From Schlesneria paludicola DSM 18645 (GTDB lineage Bacteria > Planctomycetota > Planctomycetia > Planctomycetales > Planctomycetaceae), in the NCBI RefSeq assembly GCF_000255655.1, contig NZ_JH636435.1, positions 2,635,095-2,699,094 on the forward strand: a stretch of 64,000 bases of DNA. The letters are read 5' to 3'. The notes under the pieces are model-generated. The model was not told where the DNA came from. It did not search any database and was given only the letters and a program-made list of their open reading frames with translations. Made by a program: the position numbers and the translations under genes. Positions 19,556-29,328 of this stretch are shown here, one piece after another. Each line of letters begins with the position of its first letter. The stretch's first letter is position 1.

Positions 19556-20896
19556 ATGACGGCACCTCTGCCGAGCGCTCGCTCGAAGCTGTTTGTACTT
19601 GATACGAACGTCATTCTGCACGATGCCGGGTGCCTCTGGAACTTCAAAGAACACGACATCGCGGTTCCCATCACGGTTCTCGAAGAACTGGATAAGTTCA
19701 AGAAGGGGAACGAGGCGATCAACTTCCAGGCCCGTGCGTTTCTTCGCCGACTGGATGAACTTACCAGCGACGTCTTCTCAGAAGAAGGCACCTCATTGGG
19801 TTCGGGACTAGGGCGGATTCGCGTCGTCCTGCGAGGGGACCACGGTGAACAGCTACGGCAAGCGTTCTTCAGCGATGCACCAGACCATCGCATTCTCGAT
19901 ATCGCCCTGACGCTTCAAGACCACGAGCAACCACGCTCGGTGATCCTGGTCACCAAAGACACAAACTTGCGGCTGAAAGCCAAGTCCATGGGCTTACCGG
20001 CCCAGGACTACAACAGCGACAAGGTCGAAAGCTTTGAAAAGCTATATACCGGCAAACGGCTGGTCGTTGATCTGCCGTCCGACGTAATCTCCCAATTCTT
20101 CACAGCCAGCGGTGACGTCCCGACAACGCACTTGCCGATGGTGGAGGATCCGATTGCCAACGAGAATTTCATTCTGCGCAATGGTTCAAAGTCAGTCCTC
20201 GCCACATACCATTCCGATGAAAAGGTCTATTCGCGGCTCGAGAAGATTTCCGCATCGGGGATTACACCCCGCAATGCCGAACAGGCGTTCGCGCTGAGCG
20301 CGCTCATGGACGATTCGATTAAGCTTGTCACGATCGGCGGCAAAGCGGGTTCTGGAAAAACGCTACTGGCGATGGCCGCAGCATTGGAATGCCGGTCCCG
20401 ATATCGACAAACGCTGCTCGCACGCCCCGTCGTGTCGCTCAGCAATCGCGATCTCGGTTTTCTGCCTGGTGACGTCAACGCCAAACTCGATCCATACATG
20501 CAGCCGCTTTACGACAACCTTGCTGTCGTGTGCGCTCAATTGGGTGAATCCGATGTGCGTACGAAACTTGACGATCTGCTCGTGAAGTATCGGCTCGAAG
20601 TGACACCGTTGGCCTACATTCGCGGTCGCAGTCTGCAACGCGTGTTCTTTATCGTCGATGAAGCCCAAAACCTGACTCCGCACGAAGTGAAGACGATCAT
20701 CACGCGAGCAGGGGAGGGAACCAAGATTGTGCTGACCGGCGACATCCAGCAGATCGATCATCCCTATCTGGATTCGCTGTCCAACGGATTGACCTATCTG
20801 ATCAATCGCATGGTGGGACAGTCGATCTACGCTCACATCACGCTGGAAAAAGGCGAACGCTCAGCCCTTGCCGAACTCGCCAGCAACTTGCTGTAA
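19556..20896 (+). CDS. PIN domain-PhoH family ATPase (YlaK type)
   Basis: A 446-residue two-domain protein. The N-terminal PIN nuclease domain opens with [11 protein letters not shown], whose Asp is a metal ligand, and has further acidic residues at VLEELD and DHRILDIAL. The C-terminal PhoH ATPase domain has Walker A GKAGSGKT (262-269) and Walker [12 protein letters not shown] (about 363-372), then [12 protein letters not shown]-PhoH proteins are thought to act as RNA-directed, ATP-driven nucleases or helicases; the cellular role is not settled. AAGGAGG lies just before ATG 19556, an unusually strong ribosome-binding site in this window. No neighbour gives a functional link. Confidence 0.93.
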   Translation: MTAPLPSARSKLFVLDTNVILHDAGCLWNFKEHDIAVPITVLEELDKFKKGNEAINFQARAFLRRLDELTSDVFSEEGTSLGSGLGRIRVVLRGDHGEQLRQAFFSDAPDHRILDIALTLQDHEQPRSVILVTKDTNLRLKAKSMGLPAQDYNSDKVESFEKLYTGKRLVVDLPSDVISQFFTASGDVPTTHLPMVEDPIANENFILRNGSKSVLATYHSDEKVYSRLEKISASGITPRNAEQAFALSALMDDSIKLVTIGGKAGSGKTLLAMAAALECRSRYRQTLLARPVVSLSNRDLGFLPGDVNAKLDPYMQPLYDNLAVVCAQLGESDVRTKLDDLLVKYRLEVTPLAYIRGRSLQRVFFIVDEAQNLTPHEVKTIITRAGEGTKIVLTGDIQQIDHPYLDSLSNGLTYLINRMVGQSIYAHITLEKGERSALAELASNLL

Positions 20897-21055
20897 GACT
20901 CGATTTGCTGTGGCGCATTCACAATCGCCAAGATCCAATTCATCCCCGGCCGTGACCAAACGCATCACGATGCTTGGCGCGCCGGGTTTGCTCACGAGAG
21001 ACGGGTCGGCCGCTGATTGTGAAGACCGTCAGCACCGTCTTCCGTCCACGGCCTT

Positions 21056-21784
21056 TCATCGCCGCGCAACGATCGTGCAAAACCCGCGTTCGGACTTAAG
21101 CTCGATCGAATGAAATCCAATCCGCTCCAAATGCTCAATCACCACCGCAGGTGCGAGTCGCAACTTGCGATAGCAGCTTTTCGACATCGTCCAGCGACCG
21201 TCCTGCTGCACAAACATCATGTCGTTCACAACGACATGTTCGGGTTCAAACTCCAGGAAAGTCGACATCAACTGGTGTTCGTCCAATCGAACGGGAATCG
21301 CTCGATCAATTCCTTTCAGTTCCTGTGTCAAATCGCGAAAACCCAAGACAAGCCAGCCCTGTGGGATCAAAGCGGCAAAAACGTCTCGCAGAACTTGCAA
21401 GACTTCTTCCAGAGTCGCGAGATGCACGAGCGTGTCTCCCATACACACCGCCACTTGAAAAGGACCAGATTCCGCATACATGCTGGCGTGTCGAAAGTCC
21501 GCAATCAAAGTGGTTAACTTCGGATCTGCCGTACGCTCGCGAAGTTCCGCAATCAATATTTCACTGGAATCGACGGCGACAACATCGAACCCCAAGGACA
21601 AGAGAGCCGCTGACTGAAAGCCCGAGCCACACCCCAGATCGAGAGCAGTCGTATGAGTTATGGGTTTGCCCAGAATTGATGCAAAAAACTGAACGTTCTC
21701 AGCCAGCTTCGACTCAAACCCACCGCTCATCCAACTGTATGACGGAGCCAAAAAATTCCGATAGTGGTCTTCGACGCGATCCAT
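21056..21784 (-). CDS. Class I SAM-dependent methyltransferase
   Basis: A 242-residue Rossmann methyltransferase. Motif I is LDLGCGSGFQSAAL (Asp49 to Gly54 region), followed by VVAVDSS (motif II acidic residue) and VAVCMGDTLVHL (motif IV). The N-terminus EDHYRNFLAPSYSWMSGGFE is typical of methyltransferases acting on small molecules or side chains, but the substrate is not evident. ATG 21784 is preferred. The frame is open further upstream, where it contains a REP-like half sequence (GGAGGGACAGGCACC, 21806-21820), which is unlikely to be coding. Confidence 0.85.
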   Translation of the reverse strand: MDRVEDHYRNFLAPSYSWMSGGFESKLAENVQFFASILGKPITHTTALDLGCGSGFQSAALLSLGFDVVAVDSSEILIAELRERTADPKLTTLIADFRHASMYAESGPFQVAVCMGDTLVHLATLEEVLQVLRDVFAALIPQGWLVLGFRDLTQELKGIDRAIPVRLDEHQLMSTFLEFEPEHVVVNDMMFVQQDGRWTMSKSCYRKLRLAPAVVIEHLERIGFHSIELKSERGFCTIVARR

Positions 21785-21943
21785 AGCGGCCATTCGACAT
21801 TGAGAGGAGGGACAGGCACCTTGACCGTCACGTGTCATCGCCGCCTTAGAGTCTAACGGCACCCGTCCCGGTGGCTTCATCCGCCCGATTTGCCCCTTCT
21901 GTGAACTCACCGAGGACGATCGTTCCAGCGAGCGGGCACGACA

Positions 21944-22972
21944 TCACGCAATATCGTTCTTCAGAACGATCCGATATCTGGCCTTCCCCGCGCGAAGATG
22001 CTCGATAGCGTCGTTCACCTTGGACATCGGGAACAGTTCTGTGACCGGCTCAATCTGATGACGGGCACAAAAGTCGATCATCAGCTTCGTCGTACGAGGA
22101 CTTCCGGTGGGCGAGCCAGAGACGGACTTTTCGCCAAAAATTAGTGAGAACGCATGAATCGACATGGGCTCGGGGATCGCTCCCACGGTATGAAAACGTC
22201 CTTTGGGCGCGAGACACTTTAAGTACGCTTCCCAATCGAGGGGCACATTGGTCGTCGAAAGGATGAAATTCAGTTGGCCCGCCATGGAAGCCAATTGCTT
22301 GGCATCGCGTGAGTTCACGACTCGATGTGCGCCAAGAGATTTGGCCTCTTCCGTTTTGGATTCGTTCGACGAAAATGCGATGACTTCGCAGCCCCATTTA
22401 TTGAGGAATCGTAGGGCAAGATGTCCCAGGCCGCCAATTCCAATCACTCCCACTCGATCGGTTGGTTTGACACCAAATTGAATGAGTGGATTGAAGACGG
22501 TCACACCGCCGCAAAACAATGGTCCGATTTTCGCATGATCTAGCCCCGTTGGCAGCGGCGTCGCCCATACCCAATGGCACCGCACACGGTTCGCGAATCC
22601 GCCATGACGTCCGATGATCGTTGCCTCGGCACCTGGCGTTGTCGAGCAAAGGTTATGGTTACCTGACAAACATTGGTCACACGACAGACAGCTGCTTGAG
22701 GACCAACCAAGCCCAACCGGGTCACCCACTTTGACATTCTTGGCCCGGGGCCCCGCCGCAACCACGGTTCCGACAACTTCATGGCCCGGCACAAATGGAT
22801 ACCTGCTCATCCCCCAATCGTTTTCGAGCATCGACAGGTCCGAGTGACAAACCCCGCAATAGCTGACCGCGATTTCCACCTGATCTTCCCCAAGCGGACC
22901 AGGATCAAATTCGAACGGCTTCAATTCGCCCCCTTTTTCGGTGGCGGCATAGGCTTTGAATGTGGTGGCCAT
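21944..22972 (-). CDS. NAD(P)-dependent zinc alcohol dehydrogenase (YahK/cinnamyl type)
   Basis: A 342-residue medium-chain dehydrogenase. Catalytic zinc ligands are Cys39 in YCGVCHSD and GHE (64-65). The structural zinc site is Cys95, 98, 101 and 109 (CLSCDQCLSGNHNLC). The nucleotide-binding loop is GIGGLGHLAL. This combination fits the cinnamyl-alcohol-dehydrogenase-like group (E. coli YahK, YjgB), NADPH-dependent aldehyde reductases of broad range. ATG 22972 follows GAAGAGAA. It is a single-gene unit between the methyltransferase and the kinase. The specific physiological aldehyde is unknown. Confidence 0.93.
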   Translation of the reverse strand: MATTFKAYAATEKGGELKPFEFDPGPLGEDQVEIAVSYCGVCHSDLSMLENDWGMSRYPFVPGHEVVGTVVAAGPRAKNVKVGDPVGLGWSSSSCLSCDQCLSGNHNLCSTTPGAEATIIGRHGGFANRVRCHWVWATPLPTGLDHAKIGPLFCGGVTVFNPLIQFGVKPTDRVGVIGIGGLGHLALRFLNKWGCEVIAFSSNESKTEEAKSLGAHRVVNSRDAKQLASMAGQLNFILSTTNVPLDWEAYLKCLAPKGRFHTVGAIPEPMSIHAFSLIFGEKSVSGSPTGSPRTTKLMIDFCARHQIEPVTELFPMSKVNDAIEHLRAGKARYRIVLKNDIA

Positions 22973-23172
22973 AGAATTCTCTTCTCGCGAAGGTGACACA
23001 CGCGGACCGCCATCCGGTCCGGTAACACGAGATCATAGCCATCCTGAATACGTCGACCAATCGGAATCCGCTCAACCGACCCCTGACCGCACCGCCTGAG
23101 CGGTTCGTATTGGCCTCCACAGACAAATCCGTCACACACTCGGCTCAAGAAGTCGGTGGCTCGTATCCAATG

Positions 23173-26100
23173 TCATTTCTGGCGAGCGTCGACTGATCCT
23201 TCAGGGTCCGTCCCAATCGATTCGATCAACCGTGTGACGTCCTCCATTGTCGGCAAGATCGACATCGCCAGCTTTTCAAGCCATTGATCATCGGGGGGAG
23301 AGTCGGACTGACGACTTCGAACCACCAGCGCCTTTATGCCTGCGACATATTCATCCCGCCGGCCGACTAAGCCGCGAGTGACTTCCACCTGCGCTCGCCT
23401 CTTTTCCAGAATCTCGCGGCGCACTTCAAAGTCGACTTGCTCCCAAGTTAGTTCACTAACGGTGCCCGATTCTGCCAAGGCCTCGTTTGTCGTCGAATTC
23501 TCTGGCGACTGTGCAGATGCGACGGCCGCGGCCCGCTCCTCCACAATCGGCAATGGAGGCATTGCCTCAGGAAGCTGAAACGGCAGCAGTTCGGCGTAAC
23601 CTTTCAGATACCAACGCGCCGAGGTCGCTCGATTTTCAAGAAACTCAGGCGCTCGGCCCGCGATTTGGCCCAGTATCAGAAAGAGCTCACTGCGTTCGGA
23701 TGGGTCTCTAAGTCGCTTGAGTCCTTCCATGGCATGCTTGTAGATCTCTGGGATGTGACTCGAGAAGTCTCCTGAATGCTGCAGATGGACATGTCTGACA
23801 ATGACCTGAACCGCCTTCAGACGAACGGCCCCTTGATCGAGGGGCTTGGGATAGCGCACCAGCAGCACATCAATCTGACGGTTGAATTGAGGCAGATCGA
23901 CATCGTCGAGAATCCAATGATCAAGCTTTTCCAGCACCAGACCGAGCGACACGTCGCTCTTGTCCAGATGTTTTTCTGAATCGATTTGATCGAGCGGTTC
24001 GGCAACATCATCGTAAAGTCCGATGTCTGTGTTGTCTTGACCGACAGGTTTTGCAACGTCGTCAGAAGCCCCAAGATCGACACCGCGGTTGGAGTCGGTC
24101 ATGTCAAGAACGTCACTCAAGTCCGCCGAATCAGGGTGCGCGATTGCAGAACCGTCGCCATCGAAGGACGATTCCAACTGAGGAATTGATTCGGCAGCCT
24201 CATGATACGAGTCCAGCTTCATCCGTCGCTTGTAGTCATCGAACTCGTCCAATTCTAACGGATTGTGAGTTTTGAGAGGCAGATCTGAATCTTCCTCCCA
24301 AAACGGCGCGGCCTTGCCGAGAGGCGGCTTTGAAAAATTCGTTTGGGGAATGTTCGTGGCATTCCAAAAACGACGCAGTCCGACGGGTAAAACCCGAGCC
24401 TCGCCGGTATCAACAAATTCACGGAACTTGAACGTCAGATTCCAGCGAAATCCCGTGGCCGTGCGTTTGATGGAAACATGCAGTTCCTGCCCAACCTGTC
24501 TCCAGCCCAAGATCTGCGGGTCCCTCATTTTGAATGGAAAGATCAATTCACCTTCGAGCGACCCTTTCCCCTGATAGAACGTACCATCCGCGTCTCTCAA
24601 GCTATTGATGAAAATCTCGGGTTGCTGCCGCTGAACGTCGCTGTAGAGCGGGATCACCCGACGAATGAATCTTTGAAGCTCGGCCGAAAACTCGGAATCC
24701 ACCATCAACCAAAATTCCTGTTCCAACTTCGCTCGGTCCAGGGACAAGTCGGAGATAATCGATTCCTGAGTCCCATCCTCATGGATGACTCGATGAGTGT
24801 GTTGCCTCTCGACCTCCAGATACTTCTGATGAATTTCCGTCAGGATTCGATCGATCGTCATGCGTTGCGATTCAGTAATCTCGACGAATCCCCAGTTTGC
24901 CCCATCCACGCGAGAATTCAAGCTGGCATTGCCTTCGTCGAATTGCACAACCATGACGCTCCATTTTGTATCTGGCCGCTTCCTGGCCAAGAAATCTTCC
25001 TCGTCGCCACCCAGACGAGCCCCCAACATCCCGCCACCGCCCCCCCCCAAATGATGAACGGGTGCCTGACCGGACTTTTGAATAAAGTCCATCATTGGCC
25101 CGTGTTGCAGATTTGCTTCATGAGCCACCTGATTGCCGATGCCCTTTGATGTCAAAATCCGATTTTGCGGATCCGAGGTATTGGGCTCGATCAAGTCGGC
25201 GACAACGACGATGCCGACCAGCAGCAGTCCCAACAGGGCGGTTCGCACCTGCCAGCTTTGCCATCCCTGCATCAGAGAACGGGATCGAACTGGAGGCACG
25301 AACGAGACGGGCTGTTGCGTGCGGATCGAATCAATATCGTGACGGACTTCGCTGGCTTTCTGATAACGACGATCAGGCTCTTTCTCGAGTGACCTGAGCA
25401 CAACATCGTCTAGCCGCACATCCAGTTGATACTTCTGCGACGGCGGCGCGAAACGGCCCAATGGCAGCTCGCCCGTCAATAACTCATAAAACACCACGCC
25501 CAGCGAAAAAATATCCGCGCGATGATCGACGGCACGCGTGCCTTCCATCTGCTCAGGTGACATATACACCGGCGTGCCCATGACCTGATGCGTGCCGGTC
25601 AGTGTCGGAACTTCAAACGAACGTCCCAACAATTTAGCCAACCCGAAGTCGGCAATTTTCACGCGGCCCCGTTTGTCGATCAAAATATTCTCGGGCTTGA
25701 TGTCTCGATGGATGACACCTTCTTCGTGCGCAAACTGCAAGGCGTCACAGATCTGCATGACGATCGCGAGCGCCTCTTGCGTCGTGATCTCCTGCGCACG
25801 AATGGCCTGTCTGAGATTGACACCATCGACATATTCCATCAGCAGAAAATAGACCCCATTTCGTTGTCCAAATTCATAGACGATGACGATGTGCTGATGC
25901 CCCAACAGCGCCAGAGCACGAGCTTCACGTTGAAACCGCTCGGCAAATGACGAATCTTCGGCCACCTCGTCCGAGAGAATTTTCAACGCGGCCCAGCGAT
26001 CCAGGTCGAGTTGCCGCACCTTATAGACAGCACCGGTCGCCCCTTGGCCCAGCAACTCGACGATCTCAAGCTGGGGAAAGCGCGGGGCAAGTTCGGCAGG

Positions 26101-26265
26101 CGAGGGGGGGATCCACCGCCGATTCGACGGAGAACGACGTTCCGCCGCGCTATTGAATGTGCTGGGGGACATTGCCTGTTTCAGCAGACAGGTCGGACAA
26201 ACACCGGGCGGAAATCCGACCGGCACGTCACATCCGCACTGCGCACATCTCGTGGCATCGTTCAT
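23173..26265 (-). CDS. Transmembrane Ser/Thr protein kinase with large extracytoplasmic part
   Basis: A 1030-residue protein. Two CxxC pairs (CAQC 7-10, CPTC 23-26) suggest a small zinc ribbon. The kinase domain runs from about 66 to 320: G-loop GQGATGAVYKV, Lys95 in AALKIL, HRDIKPEN with Asp188, DFGLA with Asp206, and SPEQ in the activation segment, so all catalytic residues are present. A transmembrane helix at about 341-358 precedes some 670 residues without a recognised domain; these include a Gly-rich run encoded by nine consecutive C bases (about 25040-25048) and acidic stretches. The gene is divergent from an ECF-like sigma factor, an arrangement frequent in planctomycetes. The kinase may regulate that sigma factor or respond to an envelope signal; this is inference. 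Confidence 0.92.
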   Translation of the reverse strand: MNDATRCAQCGCDVPVGFPPGVCPTCLLKQAMSPSTFNSAAERRSPSNRRWIPPSPAELAPRFPQLEIVELLGQGATGAVYKVRQLDLDRWAALKILSDEVAEDSSFAERFQREARALALLGHQHIVIVYEFGQRNGVYFLLMEYVDGVNLRQAIRAQEITTQEALAIVMQICDALQFAHEEGVIHRDIKPENILIDKRGRVKIADFGLAKLLGRSFEVPTLTGTHQVMGTPVYMSPEQMEGTRAVDHRADIFSLGVVFYELLTGELPLGRFAPPSQKYQLDVRLDDVVLRSLEKEPDRRYQKASEVRHDIDSIRTQQPVSFVPPVRSRSLMQGWQSWQVRTALLGLLLVGIVVVADLIEPNTSDPQNRILTSKGIGNQVAHEANLQHGPMMDFIQKSGQAPVHHLGGGGGGMLGARLGGDEEDFLARKRPDTKWSVMVVQFDEGNASLNSRVDGANWGFVEITESQRMTIDRILTEIHQKYLEVERQHTHRVIHEDGTQESIISDLSLDRAKLEQEFWLMVDSEFSAELQRFIRRVIPLYSDVQRQQPEIFINSLRDADGTFYQGKGSLEGELIFPFKMRDPQILGWRQVGQELHVSIKRTATGFRWNLTFKFREFVDTGEARVLPVGLRRFWNATNIPQTNFSKPPLGKAAPFWEEDSDLPLKTHNPLELDEFDDYKRRMKLDSYHEAAESIPQLESSFDGDGSAIAHPDSADLSDVLDMTDSNRGVDLGASDDVAKPVGQDNTDIGLYDDVAEPLDQIDSEKHLDKSDVSLGLVLEKLDHWILDDVDLPQFNRQIDVLLVRYPKPLDQGAVRLKAVQVIVRHVHLQHSGDFSSHIPEIYKHAMEGLKRLRDPSERSELFLILGQIAGRAPEFLENRATSARWYLKGYAELLPFQLPEAMPPLPIVEERAAAVASAQSPENSTTNEALAESGTVSELTWEQVDFEVRREILEKRRAQVEVTRGLVGRRDEYVAGIKALVVRSRQSDSPPDDQWLEKLAMSILPTMEDVTRLIESIGTDPEGSVDARQK

Positions 26266-26568
26266 AGTCCGCTTCCAACAAAAAGATCCATCACGATCGG
26301 TTCACTTCAAACGTCATTTCAAACGCTCTACCAATTAAAAGAAGTGAATTTCAACAAACGTTACACGAGAAGTGAAAAAATTGCGGCCACTTGCGAATCG
26401 ATCTTCGGCAAGCCGGGATGCTTGTTGGTGTTGAAATCAACGAGACTGGCACCTGGTAGAGTTCGTCTCCTTGATTTCAACATCATCGAGACACGATGTA
26501 GTCGCCGACGTCAGAAACGTTTATGGTGTGATTCACATTGAACCTGATGCCAATTCCAAGGTGTGGTC
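26266..26568. other. Divergent intergenic region between kinase and sigma factor
   Basis: It presumably holds both promoters. It contains the strong inverted repeat at 26426-26485 described separately; no gene is seen. Confidence 0.5.
26426..26485. promoter_or_regulatory. Long inverted repeat upstream of sigma factor gene
   Basis: GTTGAAATCAACGAGAC (26430-26446) and GTCTCCTTGATTTCAAC (26465-26481) are complementary with a single mismatch, extendable to about 21 bp each side with one G-T pair, around an 18-base spacer. It lies 84 bases before the sigma gene start. It could be an operator, an mRNA leader hairpin or a remnant repeat; I know of no named element with this sequence. Confidence 0.6.
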
Positions 26569-27330
26569 ATGCCCTTCGATTTTCCCGTCGCTCAGGGACG
26601 TTTTCCACGGTTCGCAACGACACGTTGGAGCCTTGTCCTGCAAGCGAAAGAACGACCGCTCGTCGGTGCCAACGAGGCATTGGCCGATTTGTGTCGGGCT
26701 TACTGGTATCCAATTTATGCACTCTTTCGGCGACGAAGTCGCAATAGCCACGAAGCCCAAGATTTGACCCAAAGCTTTTTTGCCAAGCTTCTGGAAAAGG
26801 CATTCCTCGACAGCGTCGATCCGGCGCGGGGCCGGTTCCGTTCATTCTTGCTGGCCGCGGTGAACCATTTTTTCGCCAATGAATGGGATCGGAAAAACAC
26901 CCTCAAACGGGGCGGGGGACAGGCCATCCTCTCGTTGGATGTGCGGGCATTCGACTGGGAATCCGGTGAATCGAAGTATCAGATGGAACCGGGACATCAC
27001 CTGACGCCTGAACGCGAATTTGAGCGACGCTGGGCACTTGCGGTTCTGGATCGGGTTCTGCAGCGACTGCGCGATGAGTATATCGACTTGGGCAAATTAT
27101 CACTCTTCGAAACGCTGCAACCGTATCTGTCGACCGACCGTGAACAGGCTCGTTACGCGGATGCAGCGGAGAAGCTCAACGCCACGGATTCAGCCATCCG
27201 TGTCGCCACACACCGTCTTCGCAAACGCTATCGGGACCTGCTGCGAAATGAAATCGCCCAGACAGTCGCCAGCCCCAGCGAAGTCGAGGATGAGTTGCAA
27301 CAACTCTTCATCGCACTCAGTTCGTCGTGA
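26569..27330 (+). CDS. ECF-like RNA polymerase sigma factor (planctomycete kinase-associated type)
   Basis: A 253-residue sigma-70 family protein. Region 2 is visible in CRAYWYPIYALFRRR followed by EAQDLTQSFFAKLLE, and a linker DPARGRFRSFLLAAVNHFFAN matches the group often found next to Ser/Thr kinases in planctomycetes. The C-terminal region 4 includes NATDSAIRVATHRLRKRYRDLLR, the helix-turn-helix. It is somewhat longer than a minimal ECF factor because of the interdomain part. AAGG lies 7 bases before ATG 26569. No anti-sigma gene is adjacent; the divergent kinase gene is the obvious regulatory candidate. The stop codon lies inside a REP-like palindrome. Confidence 0.9.
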   Translation: MPFDFPVAQGRFPRFATTRWSLVLQAKERPLVGANEALADLCRAYWYPIYALFRRRSRNSHEAQDLTQSFFAKLLEKAFLDSVDPARGRFRSFLLAAVNHFFANEWDRKNTLKRGGGQAILSLDVRAFDWESGESKYQMEPGHHLTPEREFERRWALAVLDRVLQRLRDEYIDLGKLSLFETLQPYLSTDREQARYADAAEKLNATDSAIRVATHRLRKRYRDLLRNEIAQTVASPSEVEDELQQLFIALSSS

Positions 27331-27374
27331 GATAAAGGGGACGGGCTCCGCCAGGTGCCTGTCCCCTTTATCTC
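27329..27374. repeat. REP-like hairpin, copy 1, overlapping sigma gene stop
   Basis: GAGATAAAGGGGAC and GTCCCCTTTATCTC form a perfect 14-bp stem around GGGCTCCGCCAGGTGCCT. The core (GGGGAC, GGCTCCG, AGGTGCCT, GTCCCC) is shared with copies at 27517 and 31091. The palindrome starts on the last two bases of the sigma gene stop codon and may end its transcript. Confidence 0.75.
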
Positions 27375-27388
27375 AGCCCCTGTGCTTC

Positions 27389-27411
27389 AACCAAGCGGGA
27401 ACTTGGGAACG
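27389..27411. repeat. Hairpin repeat, CCAAGCGGGA type, second copy
   Basis: AACCAAGCGGGAACTTGGGAACG is an imperfect version of the palindrome at 2355-2380, sharing CCAAGCGGGA, CTTGG and AACG. Confidence 0.5.
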
Positions 27412-27516
27412 CTTCGTATGCCCAGAAGTCGAGTGCAAGAGAATCTCAGATCTCCTTTTCACTCTGCAGAAACCGAGATCGCAAGGGGCGTTCCCCTGCG
27501 GGAGCACAGGAATGAG

Positions 27517-27566
27517 GACGAGGAATGGGGACAGGCACCTGACGGAGCCAGTCCCCACTCCTCGTC
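27517..27566. repeat. REP-like hairpin, copy 2
   Basis: GACGAGGAATGGGGAC pairs with GTCCCCACTCCTCGTC (15 of 16 positions) around AGGCACCTGACGGAGCCA. The core is in the opposite orientation to the copy at 27329. Confidence 0.75.
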
Positions 27567-27693
27567 TTCACCTTCGTTTCAACACGGCCCACGCAAGACA
27601 TCTTCACAGTGACCGCGTAAAATCCGGCCTCACCGTGAACCGACAACTCTGACTGTCTGAGTAGCGTCAGGTGAATTCGATCCAGGATGCTGT

Positions 27694-29328
27694 ATGAACT
27701 CTTCCGCCGTGTTCCGATTGTCGATTGGTCTATTTGTCTGGTCTTCGTTGCTCGGCATTGTCCTTGCCGCCGACAAGACACCCCCGAACGTGGTGATCAT
27801 CCTGGCCGATGACTTGGGATTTTCGGACCTCGGCTGCTACGGAGGTGAAATTGAAACTCCGAACCTCGATCAGTTGGCAGCCCGCGGACTGAAGTTCACT
27901 CAGTTCTACAACACGGCGCGCTGTTGGCCGACCCGCGCTGGAATCATGACTGGATATTACGCACAACAAGTCCGGCGTGATTCGCTGCCTCAGTTGCCGA
28001 GTGCCGGTGGAGGCGCGAACCGCCCCGCATGGGCGCGACTGCTTCCGGAAATGCTCCGGAACATCGGGTATCGCAATTATCACTCAGGGAAGTGGCATAT
28101 CGACGGATTGCCGCTCAAGAATGGCTTCGATCACGCATACACGCTCGACGATCACAACCGATTCTTTTCGCCACAGTTTCACACGGAAGACGACAAACCG
28201 CTCCCTCCGGTTGAGCTTGGTTCAGGGTACTACGCCACGACGGCAATCGCCGACCACTGCCTGAAATGCCTGAGCGAGCATGCGCTCGAACATGCGAGCA
28301 AGCCGTTCTTCCATTACCTTTGTTTCACATCGCCCCATTTTCCGTTACACGCACTTCCCGAAGACATCGCGAAATACAAAGATCGCTACACGGAGGGGTG
28401 GGACGTGATCCGCGCACGTCGATTTGCGCGACAGCGAGAACTGGGGCTTCTTTCCTGCGAACTGGCACCACGTGCCGAAAAGACCTCTCCGCCTTGGAAT
28501 CCTCCTGAGAGCGAATTGAGAGAGCGCATCGGCCCGGGCGAGATTGGTCGCGCTGTGGCCTGGACGGATCTTACAGAGGAACAGAAGCGGTTTCAGGCCG
28601 ACAAGATGGCCATTCATGCGGCCATGGTCGATCGCATGGACCGCGAGGTCGGGCGCGTCATCGATCAGTTGCGCGCCATGGATGTCCTCGAGAATACCTT
28701 GATCTTCTTTCTGTCCGACAATGGCGCCAGCGCCGAACAGCTCATCCGTGGCGATGGCCACGATCCCGCGGTTCCGGCCGGATCGGCGAAATCGTTCCTG
28801 GGATTGGGGCCGGGTTGGTCAACCGTCTCGAACGCACCGTTTCGCATGCACAAGTCCTGGGTTCATGAAGGCGGTATCGCTACGCCCTTGATTGTGCATT
28901 GGCCGCAAGGACTCACGACCACGGGGGAACTGCGTGGAACGGCGTCGCATCTGATCGATCTGGTTCCCACCATTCTTGAAGTGACAGGAGCGAATCGGTT
29001 TGAAACCTGGAATGGCGATCCGGTTCCTGCACCGCCGGGCAAGAGTCTCGTTCCGGCTTTGGCACGTGACGTCGGTGTGCCGCACGACTTCTTGTGGTGG
29101 TATCACTCGGGCAATCGAGCCATCCGAATTGGTGACTGGAAACTGGTTTCATGGGGAGAGCAGGGGCCGTGGGAACTGTTCGACTTGAATGCCGATCGCA
29201 GTGAGACGCACAACCTGGCAGCAGAGTTGCCCGGCAAGGTTCGACAGATGGAACAGGCGTGGAAATCCAAGCTCGAGGAATTCCAGGAACTGGCAAAACG
29301 TGACTTACCGAAGGATGCCAAAGATTGA
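27694..29328 (+). CDS. Secreted sulfatase (arylsulfatase family, Cys-type)
   Basis: A 544-residue exported sulfatase. The signal peptide ends near VLAADKT. NVVIILADDLGFSDLG carries the metal-binding aspartates, and CWPTRAGIMTG (Cys77 to Gly) is a canonical C-x-P-x-R motif in which the cysteine becomes formylglycine. Further sulfatase landmarks are GKWHIDGLP and FFLSDNGASAEQ. Such enzymes hydrolyse sulfate esters of polysaccharides or other organic sulfates in the periplasm. Planctomycetes carry many; the substrate cannot be told from the sequence. Maturation needs a true formylglycine-generating enzyme, which the SUMF1-like gene at 34-1137 probably does not provide. Confidence 0.95.
   Translation: MNSSAVFRLSIGLFVWSSLLGIVLAADKTPPNVVIILADDLGFSDLGCYGGEIETPNLDQLAARGLKFTQFYNTARCWPTRAGIMTGYYAQQVRRDSLPQLPSAGGGANRPAWARLLPEMLRNIGYRNYHSGKWHIDGLPLKNGFDHAYTLDDHNRFFSPQFHTEDDKPLPPVELGSGYYATTAIADHCLKCLSEHALEHASKPFFHYLCFTSPHFPLHALPEDIAKYKDRYTEGWDVIRARRFARQRELGLLSCELAPRAEKTSPPWNPPESELRERIGPGEIGRAVAWTDLTEEQKRFQADKMAIHAAMVDRMDREVGRVIDQLRAMDVLENTLIFFLSDNGASAEQLIRGDGHDPAVPAGSAKSFLGLGPGWSTVSNAPFRMHKSWVHEGGIATPLIVHWPQGLTTTGELRGTASHLIDLVPTILEVTGANRFETWNGDPVPAPPGKSLVPALARDVGVPHDFLWWYHSGNRAIRIGDWKLVSWGEQGPWELFDLNADRSETHNLAAELPGKVRQMEQAWKSKLEEFQELAKRDLPKDAKD

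Larger units (their letters stand above)
27331..27693. other. Repeat-rich intergenic region
   Basis: No gene is seen. It holds three palindromic repeats: the REP-like hairpins at 27329-27374 and 27517-27566 and the CCAAGCGGGA-type sequence at 27389-27411. The following sulfatase promoter must lie in the last ~120 bases. Confidence 0.6.
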
